From: Caprimulgus europaeus
Taxonomy: Eukaryota; Chordata; Aves; Caprimulgiformes; Caprimulgidae
Assembly: GCA_907165065.1 (NCBI GenBank)
Contig: OU015528.1
Span: 26,618,015 to 26,682,014, forward strand
DNA: 64,000 bases
Direction: 5' to 3'
Shown here: positions 32,401 to 45,410 of the stretch, piece after piece
How positions within the stretch are numbered: the stretch's first letter is position 1
Layout of the letters: every line of letters begins with the position of its first letter
Made by a program: the position numbers and the translations under genes
Notes under the pieces: model-generated
What the model was told of the DNA's origin: nothing
Seen by the model: only the letters and a program-made list of their open reading frames with translations
Database searches by the model: none

Positions 32401-35400
32401 ACAATTTCTCTCCCAAAGGCCATCTTGGTTTTTACAATTAAACTGCAATACTGATCCAGACACACTCCCTCTCTTTTATTTCAAAAGATGTAAAATGAAG
32501 TAATCTCAACACTTTGGTTACTATTCTCAGGACAGGACTCAGAAGCACAGGGAAGGAAAGATCTCGAGCCAGGGCAACAGGGAAGCAGAGCACACAGACT
32601 GTGAGCTACAACAAAGACACGCTTGGCTGCATGCTCTTGCTATACATATATACAAGATATAGACTACATGTGTCTATACATACATACACACACATAGACA
32701 AGACTATATGCAGGCAAGATGATTCCAGAGCACTTAAGGACAGAACAGTAGACAGGCTAAGACAAGTAAGTAATAGCACAATTTAAAAGATCAAGCTGAC
32801 AGGTAAGAGATGCAAAGTAGTTTATTCTAAGAAGTACCTCCATCTATTTTATGGTGGAATAATTAATTTCATATTCAGTAACATTTGTTTCCGGAGTAAT
32901 TCATGCAAACAGGCTTCAAATAACTTTCTTAATTATTTGTGTGAGTACGAGACGAGTTTGACTTGAAATAAGTTAACTTCAAATCTCTGCCAAGCTTAAC
33001 AAGCCTTAAATTGTTGCTTTTTTTCCCTTTGGTTTATCCCACGGCTAGACCCTGCATAGCTATGGCTACAGTTTGTGTAGAGCCACAGCTGCTTTTCTTA
33101 AAGCACTAACCTAGTAGCCGGGTGACTCGGGTCTTCCAGCCGCCTGACGTGCTGTACTCCAGAGCTCTGAGCCAGACATGGACTGTTGAAGGAGAAGCAA
33201 TCCTCTTCCACTTGGACCAAGAGCCATCCACAGAACTTAGATTTCTTAAAGCTTCACCAATAAAGAGGAAAGGTTAACCTTTCTCGTTGCCAGCCCTGAA
33301 ACAGGCTTACCCAGTGTGCAGACTCACACTCATTCTGACAAGCAGCACGAAGATCCGTTTCGTTTCCACCACAACTCTTCCAGTCACTGGAAAGCCTGAA
33401 CACAAGCACGTATCTGTGACCACATTTCGCTTCACCAGGACAAACAAATTGTGGAAATTCCTCTCCCCAGCAAGAGAGAGATTTCTGGAGCTCATCTTTG
33501 GAGCTTTGTCTGTGCTGTATTTCCAGTGACGAGCATTAAGCACATATGAATTAAATTGTCAAGCAAGACTACCTCCCCTACCTCTCCAAAAAAACCCCTG
33601 AAGAAATCCTGTATCTCAAACCACATCCTTTTTAAAAAATAAATAAATTAATAAGTAAATAGTCAGAAGGGTGTGTGCAAGCCACTAAACCAAAATTCCT
33701 AAACTCTAATCCTTTCCAACAATAAAACTTTCTGCTTCTGCCAAACCACTAGGTCCATCTGTTTCACTTTCTTTACTGTAAAAAGGAGAATGTGGCTCCC
33801 TCCACTTCACAAAAGCAGTCTGTGACCTTGATGTTTACAGTGTCCCTTTTTGAGGAAGCTTTTCTTATTTTCAAATCATTTTCACACTAAAGCTTCATGT
33901 TTTGTCTAACAGAAGGCTCAGGTGATTGTATAAGCATCAGTTCTTGTGTCATTGTCTTAAACACAGGATTATCTGCTTTTTGTTGTTCTTGACAAACTGC
34001 TGGAAAAAAAATTAGGTTTTGACTTGGATTTTCTTGAGAGTTGAAGGACAGAGAAGAGAACAGCTTTCCACATCAAATGCCACTGCTCTCTAGAAAAGTC
34101 TAAATTCCGAAGAACCAAAAGAGCACTTCAGCCAAACTGCTGCCAGGTTTCAGCATTTAATTTGAAATATCAACACCTTTCCTGAGAATCCAGAACTTGG
34201 AGAAAATACAAGTATTTACTCTAATTCCTCTCATCATGAGGAAAAACCTAATGTATTAAAGGATAATTTATTTTTAGTTAGTAATTAAAGAACTAATTAA
34301 TACCTTTTAATACTTTAGTCATGTAAGGTTTGAAGAAATTCCATTTCTTGTCCCATATCTTGCTAAACTTTCAAAAACAGATGCTGTGGAGAACCTGACC
34401 ACCAGTCCATCAAGATCTTGGTAACTAATTCAATACTTTTTGCACCTAAGGCAAGAAACAATTATTTAAAGAGTATATACCACTTAACTGCAACCATTTT
34501 TAGGCCTCCTACTTCAAGGTATGAGGCAAAGGTGGCTTGAGAGCAACATCAAAAAAGTCTTCTGCAGGCTACCTTCAGAGGAATTGCTCCTGTGGGTGGA
34601 TATATGTAAATACGAGTTCCTGCTCCTCAGGGTTTCATATGGAAACATTTATTAGTTACACCAGCATAAATGGCTGTAAAATCTCAGAACAAACCTTTTC
34701 CTTCAACATTAGATACTTCACCTCAGATTTTATTTGTAATTAAAATGTTCCACAGGAAATAATAACTATAGCCTTAATTAGGTAATTAAACCTGTTCTTG
34801 AAGACTTATGTAATGCAAAAGAACAATCATGCAGATGGAAAAGTTTAAACCTACTAATTATAGGCATGCACAAGTTACAAGAAAAGGCTTCTTTCTTAAA
34901 TCTCTTTTTAACTTTGGCAAAATTACATGTTCAACCACCAGCTGTTGTGCATCTCAAGTGAAGAGCTTATTAATGCAAACCTTCTGTATCACAGTGCTTC
35001 ACTAAAGCCACATTTATTAATTCTCAGAGTCAGAAGACTCTGAAGAAGTAAACCAAAGACTCACAAAAAACTTAAGTTTGCTTTCTAGATCCTCTTATGC
35101 TTAGATCTGCCAGGAGTTCAGAATAACTTACCTTTACATGACTGTAGATGTTCCTTCCCCACCTGCCTGTCCCACCCTTCTCAAAGAGCAATAATAAGGA
35201 TGTCTCAGCTGCTCATGAGGCAGCTGTTAAAACCAACCTATTCTGGAGCTATAAAAAGTACAAGGATTAAAGAGGGTGGGGGGAAAAAAAAAAATCAAGC
35301 ACAATTATTTTTTCTTAGAGGATGAGTGTTTGTACAGTTGTAAATGAGCTCGGAAAATTTAAGACAGGGATTTGCCCCATACTGAGCAGCCTTACAGATA

Positions 35401-38400
35401 TTAAAGGGATTTTAAAATGGGTGGTTTTCATTCTTTCACAACTTGCTGCTTAAAATATGCACAGCCAAAGTTGAGATCTGCATCTCAAAATTAACTTTCC
35501 TATGGTTTCATGAACATTTGAAAAAGATAATTGCAGTTATACCTATTTGTATAGGAATGCACTTCCCTAAAGCATTTAGATTAGTTTATATTAGTGCCTC
35601 AAGTAAACAGCCTGTGGTGTTTTATAGCAAGTCAGCAAGTTCTCAAAAGCTTTTTAAGTTTGCTTTGTCTTGCCTCACAGAACTTGGACCACAGAAAGGA
35701 AGAAAACATTGGTATTCCACACAGCTCCCTCTACGAATTAGATCTTCATACTTTGCCACATTGCAAAACATTTATAGAAGATGGTTCAGCCATACAGATT
35801 TTATAAGAGGTCAGAAACACTTGAGTGTTATTATACAAATATTTAAGTATCAGGTCTCAGGGGGGAATAAAAAAAAGCATACAAACAAGTCAGTCTTGTG
35901 TGTCCAAAAGCTACCCAGTTCCATGAAAACCCAGAGGGAAAAACTCAACTAAATTCACGTCTCCCAACCAAAACAAATCTAACAATACTGAAACCTCTCT
36001 GAGAAGTCCAGCTTTTCAGAAACTGGGACAATAATAATGCCAAACTTACTCATATCTACTAGCCAGAGTTTCCCAGAAGTGCTGAATAACTTAAGATTCT
36101 TATCTCAAGATCACATAGGCATCTTAGTATCAAGAAAAATGCAAATATCTTGTCTATAAAGGAAGTAGAAAATAAAGAGAAACAGAAAACCAAGCAACTT
36201 CTAGAAGTCCTAAATTGAGTCCTATCCCCAAAGAACAGAACGTAACCATTACATTGCTATATTTACTGGAAATTTAAAATGCTCATATTTTGCTTTTCTC
36301 TCTTCAGTAGAAATTTGCCCAAGTTTAAATGTACAGGTTTTCATCCATAAGTAATGACAAAAATTTCACCAAACATTAAGAACTAAAAAAAACAATTATT
36401 GGCCATTTTAAGACAAGCTTACAGCAGTACTTTCAAATACATCACGTGCCATTTTTGTGCCTTGAAATTAAGAATCCTGACAAAGACTTCACTTGACGCC
36501 TTAGGGGCTAAAAATTGTAGTTTCCTCCTTTTTCTGTAATGTTTGCTTATGCAAAGTCTTAGCAACATTTGTTACCAGTAAAGAGTACAACTAGACAGAC
36601 ATCTACTTAGATACCTGTATTTGGTGAATACTCTATAAATGTATCAGCACGGGGCTAAATTAAGCAAGTTATCTGCAATATAATGAGAAGACAACACAAG
36701 AACAGTAAGAAATTTCATACTAGCCAATTACCTGGTTTTAATTTGATTTTAGAAAAAAGAAACTGTCGATAACCTACTGCCCATCAGAAAAACACTATGC
36801 TACAGTTTTCTTTGACCTAAGAAGCTACAACTTTAGACAAGTAGTTACTTCACCTGACCTACTCACTGAGGATTCACTTGCAAACATTTAGATGACACAA
36901 GAGTATGGTGGTGTTAAGAATTTTGATCATTAGCACCTGTATCAATACTTCAAAATTACAATTGATGGTCAAGTTGTATCTGTGCTTTAAGCAGAGTCCT
37001 TTAACTATAAAATCGACATACGCCTGACATATGCTACGTACGCTTCCTTCACGTCACAGTTCACTCTGTGCAGCACGTAAGACTTGCCATGGGCTCTCGT
37101 CACTTTTGCAGCATATTAACATATTGATAGTGGTCAACAACCGCTCTTTGAAGATGGGTCTTCCCAAGTATTTGTCTTGCCTAACCAATTTAGCAAAATA
37201 GTCTGTGTTTATTCCTGACTCGGGTCCCCCAGTCTTGCACTGGACTACCAAGTACCAAAAAGTGCATCAGTAGCCCTTCTTTCTCTTCCTGCAAGTGACA
37301 TGGACTGAAATATCAGTGGCTTCACAGCATGAGGCCACTCAGCCTGCACCAGTATTATTTTAGGATCAGTGGAAGTAGCTACTAGGTGTAACAACACTTG
37401 TAGAAGAGTAAGAAAGCCACACTTGGCAGCTGCTTATGCTTCAGCCCAAAGGCTGTATTTCTAGCAGCAAGACAACCCCACAAGTGTTTCCCTGGCTTTT
37501 GTAGCCAGGTTGTAGTTACTGTAAGGCCTTTAACTTGGCTTTCTACAAACAGATCTCCAATTATAGGCAAGCGTGCCTGTATGCATCCATTTTTCTTACT
37601 GTAATTCTGTTACAAATTCCTTCCTGCTCAAGTTTTTCCCTAGAGGTATCCTTAAATTCATGAAACATGCATAAAAATAACAGTTTTAAACATACTTCTC
37701 CCAAGGAACACCAATTATCTCTAGCTTCAGAAATGTTGATGTCCTTTGGAAATGGCTAGACAGAGCCATCTCCTGGCTACACAGTAAAGAGAACTTCTGT
37801 AAATATAAACCTTAATGTCTGTGAACAAGAGAAATCCTTTGTGCAGATTCAAGGGTTGGTTTCAAAGGATAGCCTTCATATCTGCATGCTACAGTTCCTC
37901 AAAACAACCAATTAGTAATGACATGGATGATGGAGAACAACCCATCCTGTCTGCTACTAAGTTTTTGGAGAGTATAGATGTGAAGTCAACAGCAATTCTT
38001 GAGTAAAAACCCAAAGCCCTAAACCTCTTCTGCTGGCTTGAGAAACATCTTCCCAGCAGTAAAGCTTTATCTATCTGTCCTTAACAGAAGTCCCAGAAAA
38101 ACATCCAGAGTTCAGGAGACAAATCACATACAAACCTGGTCAGTACTACAAGGTATCCCACCCTGCAACCGTGTCTGATTTCCTTAGGCATAACACAGGG
38201 GTGATTAAGCTCAGTTACCTTGGTTTATCACAACCAATTGGTAAAAACAATAGCTATGTTTTTTAGGAATCTTGTTCCAGCTATATGATTAAGTTAACAT
38301 GATGAGTTTAACTCTATTTAAGTTTCTCAATATCATGTTGTGGATTTGCTTTAAATATATATATAAAAATAACAGTATCCTTAGACACCATTTAGTCTTT

Positions 38401-39200
38401 TGCTTCAGTAGGTTTCAAAGCTGCAGTTACTGCTTCTTAAACAGAAGTCACTCTTAGAATGCTTTCTAAATCCACTTCTCTGCATAACATATCTACAATC
38501 CATATGTGAGAGTAATTTTCCTATTTCTGCCAATCCAGAAGAAAGATGTGAGCACAGCAAAAAAGCCTTCTTCAGTACCTGAGGATATTTCTAGATTCCT
38601 TGTTAAATCAACACTCAGGACACAGCTAACAGGTGTGAGAGGTTACAGATAAGTAAGCGGATTTACTTCAATTAACAGTCTTTGTTAGTTTCCTCCCTCC
38701 TAAAAAAAGGTATTTCTTCCCTCTCTTCTGAATGGTTGCAAACATTGACCCACCTGTAAACATAAACAGAACAACCACTACACACACATTAGAGCGGGTA
38801 AGGAAAGATGCCACAGTCACTAGGCTGAAGCCTCGCAGCATCATGAAGTATAGTGGAATAAAGAACTTGCCATGGCAGCAAGAGCAATCAATCTGCCATG
38901 AGTATCTTCTCCAGATTGTGAGTGCAAGCAGTAACTGCAGCTCTTTGGATCAGACTTTATTTTATATTGCACTATGTAAGCCCTCACCTCAGAGCAACTA
39001 GAGGCTTTTAGATCCTAGTTTTAAGCTGAGCAACTACCCTTCTGTTCCCTTCTTAAGGGGCAGATGAGGCTCAGAAGTCTCTTAAAATACACTCTTCAGC
39101 CACCACCAGGGTGATCTGCTATTTATGTTATCACTTTCAAAGGATTTGTGGTTTTGACCCTTGAAGTGAAAATTCAGCTTTCTCTGTGAAACCCTCATGA
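26450..39200. other. Intronic DNA, no gene seen apart from the EGF-like patch
   Basis: This is AT-rich sequence with T15 at 26,746-26,760, an AT-simple stretch near 33,630-33,660 and a CA/TA-rich stretch near 32,640-32,700. The longest frame (35,443-35,952, plus strand) has no recognisable features and biased low-complexity composition. Confidence 0.6.
28199..28321 (-). pseudogene. EGF-like coding relic or unrecognised exon
   Basis: On the minus strand a frame reads CPHSC, then five residues, then CCCNLSGTF and CYRCPKGYKL, ending RRNC. This follows the EGF-like pattern C-x5-C-x-N-x2-G-[ST]-[FY] ... C-P-x-G-Y-x-L ... C, with 11 residues between the last two cysteines. The fourth cysteine is displaced by one residue (FCYRC in place of F-x-C-x-C). 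The frame has a stop just upstream. A possible acceptor is ttgatcag at about 28,343, but I find no good donor downstream, and the frame runs on to a stop near 28,067. No gene identity is proposed. Chance similarity in a Cys-rich frame is the alternative. Confidence 0.25.
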
Positions 39201-39269
39201 GTTGACCTCAATACATAAGCTCTTTCCACAAAGGAAACCTGAAGAAGAAGTGTCTAAACACAGGGTTTC

Positions 39270-39500
39270 CAAAGTCCCCGTTTTCCTGCGTACCACCATT
39301 CGCACGATGGCAGGGGCAGGCACAGCCGTGAGCAAGAGGAGCAGCTCGTGGCCCTGCGCCAGCCCGGGCGCCGTTTCAAAGCGGATCGCACACACCGGGG
39401 CTCGGGGATCCCGGGCCAGAGCAGTGTGGGACCCAGGGCGACGAAGTGAAGCCGAGCGCTTTGGTCCTGCGCTGAGGCTGCCATCCCCTCCCACACGGGT
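39270..39500. promoter_or_regulatory. Small isolated CpG-rich patch
   Basis: About 230 bp of CpG-dense sequence lies inside AT-rich intron. It is open in several frames on both strands, with no recognised protein. It could be an intragenic CpG island, an enhancer or a fragment of an inserted GC-rich sequence. The A30 tract lies 160 bp away. Confidence 0.4.
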
Positions 39501-39658
39501 GCACGGGCAACAGCCAGATCATGGGAAGCATTTCACCTAGGCAGTCTGGCAAGTCACAGATGTCACTTTTAAGTAACACAGACATTATTCATAGCCAGTC
39601 ACTGCTTGCTATCTGCAGATAACTAACTGCATTCAGACCAGATTGGAAACAAGGTTGG

Positions 39659-39660
<2 letters not shown>

Positions 39661-39690
<30 letters not shown>
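39661..39690 (+). repeat. Poly(A) tract, 30 bases
   Basis: Thirty uninterrupted A make this the longest homopolymer in the window. It could be the tail of an old retroposed sequence, but no AATAAA signal precedes it and I found no flanking direct repeat. Confidence 0.95.
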
Positions 39691-39692
<2 letters not shown>

Positions 39693-42600
39693 AAAAGAGC
39701 CAGACAATCTGCTCTCTCAGAGCTTCACCATTCCTGCACACAGAAAGTGGGAAAAACTTGGACAGCCAGAACCCACACTTTAGCACAATAGCTGCCCAAA
39801 ATCAAGAATACAGCAAGATAATGCATTACTAGCCAAGTGCTGTAGAAACCTCAGCAACTGGAGTTTGAGTTTGCTTTTTACTGCATCTGGAGAATCTGAC
39901 AACTTTATTTTCCAATCTTTGCCTGGTCTGCATTAGTGTAACCATTTTTATTTTTTTTTTTTTAAACAGACTTCCCATACATAGTATAACACTAGAAGAG
40001 ATCACATTAATTGCATTAATATCCCACTTTTTTTTTTCTTCTTAAGATTTATATTTACAAAAGTACATAGCAAAATTTAAACACAGTAAGAACAGCACAG
40101 ATTACTGGCAATACAGAGTTTCTGTATCAGCTCATCATCACTTAACTATAGATATCACCTCAAATGAACCGATTTCTAAACCTATTATGCTTTGGCTTCT
40201 TTGCTATAAAGCATGGTGTGGCCTAGTTATTACACAGCTGCAATCAAGATCTCCCTTCCCTAGGAGCAGGATATAATGAAGTAACAATTTTTGGCAAGTA
40301 CTTCATAGCCACAACTTGCCTAGATCAAGTTTAATCTCAGTTTAGTTCAAAAATTTATGGTGTTTGCTATCACCAGTTTTTGGGGCTCACAATAATGTAC
40401 TGCAATCATGAAGTTTGCTCTTTGAAAGAATGTATTAATATTTTTTAAATGTAGTAACGTTCACGATATTTAAAAGCACCTTGAACTTACTGTATAATAT
40501 TTTTGTTAACCATTAGATCACAAAGCTGAACTACTAACAGAATGGTTTATGTAGATATCTATAGAAATATAAAGTCATGTCAGAGCACCACCCTTTAAAT
40601 AAGTCAGTTAACCTTAATACTCTATAACACTTCCCTCCCTCAAGGAACTCATCTCTATTGATACCAAAACCCAGCACTTAGGAAAGCTCAATGAGGAAGC
40701 AACACACAATTTGGCACTGCACTTCTGTACAAGCCCTCAGATGTGGGACTTCTGAAATCCTCATCAAGAGTACAGTAGTGGACATACAGTATAAGTGTAT
40801 TAAACTTTTTTTTCTTAAAGCTTTCTTGGTTTTCTACTTTTGTAGATCCGATGTATAGAAAAAGCTGTTCATCAACACCAGACTTGATGGGTACAGTAGT
40901 ACAGATCAAACAATCAAACTAAGGGCAGAACACACAGGATATGTTTACAAAAGCATATGGCACAATCACACTGAAGAGAAACTAATTTTAGCATTCAAGA
41001 TCTAGCAAGTTCCAGCAATTTTTAGAGGCTGATTATTGCAAAGCACTCCTAAACCTCTTGCCACTGTTCTTATGTGCATCAAGATCAATATGACACAAAT
41101 GAGACACAAAGTCAAACTCTCTTCCTTTGGAAAATGTAAATTCAAGTGCTAGAGTGTTTTCTGGGCACTTAAAAAAAAAAAAAAAGACAAAAAACCCAAC
41201 AAAAAACACTACCCAAAATAAGTTATAGTATCCTAGAAAAAGACTCAAAGTTTGGTGGCAAACTGGGAACCAAACACACCACTGACCACATGCAAAATAT
41301 TCTGTTGATTTTTTTTTTTTTTTTATTTGAAATTAATCCCATCTCACTGCCTATCACATATTAAAGAAAGGCACTAGGGACAAAAGTTCTCTGATATTAT
41401 CTACAGGAAGAGTGCTACAAAACAACAACAAAAAAGGCTGTCATGTAGGAGACGTCAGCTTTAGTAATTACTTCCCTCATCCTAAACCTAAAAGATCTCT
41501 GGATACGCCTTTTTTTTCCTCCAAGGCGCATACTCTTTACCTACCACTTCGGTTTAGACCCATCTTTATTCATGGTTTAGACAAACTTCCCTGAAGTGAC
41601 TTGAGACCTATTCAACCCACCCTACACTCCACCTCCTCCACTGGGGAGGGGCAGTGGGTTTTGGCAAAGAGGCCAGGAGTGACAGCCATGCTCAGGCAGA
41701 CGAGGTAGGCAGAGGGCTTCAACCCTTAATAATCTTTGCACCACCAGTAGTAGTAAACACGGCTAGTTGTGTCCCCAACTATCTTAGCACATGCCAACAT
41801 CTCCAAGGACCGTTTCACTACTAAGAAAGTCATAGAAGTGAGCCAAGTAAAAGAGTAGAAAAAGAAGTACGGTGTACCCACAGAATGAGACAAAGCAAGA
41901 CACACAAGACCTGGATAACTGGGGACTTGTAAGATGACTTAAACCCATTTATGTCTGAGATGGTGCAGGGATTCAGCCTTCTTCCTCTGTGCTGACCATG
42001 CAGCCTCCTCATCCCAGCACTTGCACTCAGCTGATCTCATGGTGGACCTGTGCAAGAATTTAAACAAGCAGAAAGCTAACTCTGCCAAAAGAAAAAGAAA
42101 AGTGACATTTCCTGTTGATTTGATTCTTTAAACCAGTTCACCATGAAGTCAGACAAGCAGTAGTGCCACTGCAAGGGGCAAGACAGGCCACAGCAGCACT
42201 TATCTAAATAGTGCTCTAAGCTAGTGGATCCAGGCCCTCTGTGAGCACTTTTCCCTTTGCTGTTCTCAAACCATTATCACTGTACCTACACAAAGTGATT
42301 CCACTTTCACATTCGCAGTGACACCCTGAATCTCTCTCCTGTTTTGCATTTGCACATTGGGGTAGGGGAGGAGGAAGACACGAAGATGAATGTATTGTAG
42401 GTAGGAATTAGCTACTTGTATTAGTAAACAATACTATAGTTTTAAAGTATAATATACAAACATCTATGGCCAAAGTGTCTGAATACTCACTCTACACAAA
42501 CAGGATTAGTCTTTAAAAACTTACAGAAATAATATAAACATTTTACTTACCTGGAACAGTGTAATCTGACTAAACAGTAATAGACTCACATGCTAGATGG

Positions 42601-43841
42601 TAACATAAAAAAAAAAGAACGCTTTTCCTTCGGAGCTTGGATCTGAGCATCAGTGCAGACCAGTGGAATTCCTCGGAAGGACGTGTTTTCACTGAGCGGC
42701 CAACTCGCCTACCAGTGCTCACCAGCAATAGGCCACTATGCTCAGATACCTTGAGCAGTTCTCTAACCATCCTCAGATACCCAGAAGAGCCACAGGAATC
42801 AAAGGACACCTCCATGATAACCCCCACCCAAATCCAATTTCCACTAAATTGCTATAGACATCTCTGGGCATCTAAAATTTCAGATTTGTTCTTGTTCTTT
42901 AAAGCTTGGCTATGACTTATTTAATTTCCCCTTCACTGCCAAATTACCTGAAAGGAATCCACACTCAAAAGTTTTGTCTGAAAGGGTATGAACAGGCAAC
43001 TTCAGCAGCTTGCAAGGGAACATGATGCAGACATGCTGGATACAAAAATCAAAACAGACTCAGAGGTTCAAGTTGAGCTGCAAGATTTCTGCTCATTCAG
43101 AATGACCAGTTTCTCAGCCTGATATCATTCTATGTAGATTTAGGAGATGACAACCTTTATTGTCTTTTATTTATATTTTCCTCTGGAAGTACTCTAGACT
43201 GGCACTCGTAAGCAGTTGTTTCTTAAGACCTTCCTGATCTTGTAATCATTTTGAGAACAAATCCCTGACCATTCATGGGCCATGAATATGAGTAGAGTCT
43301 GCTGTCCCACATAGTGGCCAAGTTGCCTTGGCACTTAGGGCACAGCTCTAAACAGCAACATGAAACCTACGTTTCATGCATGCAGCTTCTAAATTAATAT
43401 TTTAGAAGCCATTTTAAAAAACCCAAACAAACACAAAACCAATCCAACTTAGAGCCTAATTGAATCTTGATCACCTCCTAACAGCGCTGGAAGATTTTTT
43501 TACTCAAGTGCCACTTCAACAACCAATGCAGCCAGCTCCGTCAGCAACCAGGCACCCAGGAACAAAGCGAGCCACGCAACAGCTCCACATACTCTTTGTA
43601 ACCCATGATGATGCAGAACTGCACCCTTCAAGAATAACTGTACACAGAAGTCAAGGAAAGTTGGATTTTTCTATTATCCCCATTCTTCCAGTGGGAACAC
43701 ATGATTTACTGAAGACAATAATTTATGAAGATACAATTCATAGAAACACTGGCTTATTTACTGAGAGACCTGCTGCATACTGCAGAAATCCAAGTGTTGA
43801 TGCAGGGTGGTCTGAATTGAGCTGACCCAGCTTTGAGAGGA

Positions 43842-43860
43842 CATTAGATCTGATCTAATG
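43842..43860. repeat. Perfect 19-bp palindrome
   Basis: cattagatc, a single T, then gatctaatg form exact 9-bp complementary arms. The function is unknown. Confidence 0.8.
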
Positions 43861-45233
43861 CCCTCCTGAGGTTGTTTCCAAGCAGAACAATTCTACAAAA
43901 ACACCTGTATTTCTCCTGTGGGCACCACAGTGACTAACTATGCCAGCTCTCACACAGGATTTGTATTGGGTTTGACCTAACACAAGTAAGTGTGAATGAC
44001 AAAATAAGTCCAAGGGTCCAAAATTCAGTTTTCCAGTGATCCATGGGTGTGATGTTTTACAGTTGTGACCAAACTCCCCCATCCAGCATGGTGGCTGCTT
44101 CAGTTTGGTGATAAACTTGAAGCACTACAGAACTGTTGTCCTCCCTCAAGATGAATTTGTAACATTTTGAGTCCAATGCCCATTGTATTTGCTTTTTAAA
44201 GCAAACTATAATGTGGCACAGATGGAGCCCTGCTTATACAATAACTTTGTTTCCTGATGAGTACAACAGTTAGCCTTGGACCCTTGCACAACACCCACTC
44301 AGGTCAGAGCTGTACTGCCATTTCATTACCAGCTGTATTGGGTCACTATAAACTTGTTTGTACACAAATGGAAGGAGGAACTGTTTGAAAAGTAGATAAT
44401 GCAATTACTTTCTCTTTTCTGTCTCTCCAGATTTTCATTTAGTTGATCTTCACACCTCTTGCATGATTACTGTGTTCCCATAAGTACAATTTTCCTTCTG
44501 TAATCACCACTGTAATAATCAAGGACTCAAGACTTTGAGTGGGAGAAGAGTAGACCTCAGTCTGGACCAAGTTAACCAGTAGCAGGAAAGAACACGTGCA
44601 ATACTTGATATGGAAATGAGACTAGCTATGTAATAAGTTTAATTTTCTAAACATCCTCCTGACAGACTCTACTGAGAAGAAGAAAGGACTGGGATTGTCA
44701 GGGGGAAGGAAAGCACATTCACGCTTGAAATTCTTAAATTCCTTACAGATTTTTTTTTTTTTTTTAAATGCAGATGAAAAATGTGATTCTGTGTAATAAA
44801 CACAATCTTGTGAAAGTCTTCCAAAGTAACCAATACTTGCCAGATATCACTTCATCCCAGTAATTTAAGGCATTCCATAGCAATATTGCAGTAACATTTT
44901 TATGGACCAAACCAAAAAGCAAGTCAGATGAACAGATGCAGCTTAAGCGTAGTCTGTAATTTGAGTATGAACACTTCAAGTAGAACAGTGGATTTTTTTA
45001 AAGCAACATTTTTTGCCTTTGTTATGGTACAGATGTTTGATTAATGATAGATTTGATCTTAAGGGAGAAGCTTCCAAAGATGCTGCCAGTAGTAGTCCAA
45101 AGTTGTGAAGTCTGATTATTTTTATATAAGGTAAATTTGCCCAACAGTTGCCTTCATGAAGTATCAGCTTAGAAGAGTTAAGAACTTCAGAGCTGGACAT
45201 GCTACAGAAGTTGGCCTTTTTCAGTACTTTAGA

Positions 45234-45256
45234 TTTTTTTTTTTTTTTTTTTTTTT
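45234..45256 (+). repeat. Poly(T) tract, 23 bases
   Basis: An uninterrupted T run lies 24 bp before the long inverted repeat. Confidence 0.95.
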
Positions 45257-45280
45257 AATGAGCTAGGTTCCCCAGTGGCA

Positions 45281-45346
45281 CTTCTGTGAAGCATTCTGAT
45301 CACATATGGTGCAACCCTGATGCACCATATGATGGCTTTACAGAAG
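45281..45346. repeat. Long imperfect inverted repeat (hairpin, two stem blocks)
   Basis: Inner arms catatggtgca (45,303-45,313) and tgcaccatatg (45,321-45,331) are perfect complements around a 7-base loop. Outer arms cttctgtgaagc (45,281-45,292) and gctttacagaag (45,335-45,346) pair with one mismatch or G-U pair. The internal bulge is asymmetric (10 and 3 bases). The size suits a precursor-microRNA-like fold, but the bulge is large. It lies between a T23 and an A17 tract, so a palindromic mobile-element relic is another possibility. Confidence 0.6.
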
Positions 45347-45393
45347 CAGCTCACAAACGAGGTCTATCAAATGAGTTCAGTCCTATTTAAAAG

Positions 45394-45410
45394 AAAAAAA
45401 AAAAAAAAAA
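45394..45410 (+). repeat. Poly(A) tract, 17 bases
   Basis: An uninterrupted A run on the far side of the 45.28-45.35 kb hairpin faces the T23 tract. Confidence 0.95.

Noticed and set aside
35443..35952. 169-codon plus-strand frame, the longest in AT-rich sequence
   Set aside because: A single frame of this length is near what chance allows over six frames of 64 kb. It has no domains, no Kozak or promoter context and no splice partners.
43460..43825. 121-codon plus-strand frame
   Set aside because: No recognisable family and no exon signals. Considered a possible old repeat or conserved noncoding sequence, but not supportable as a gene.
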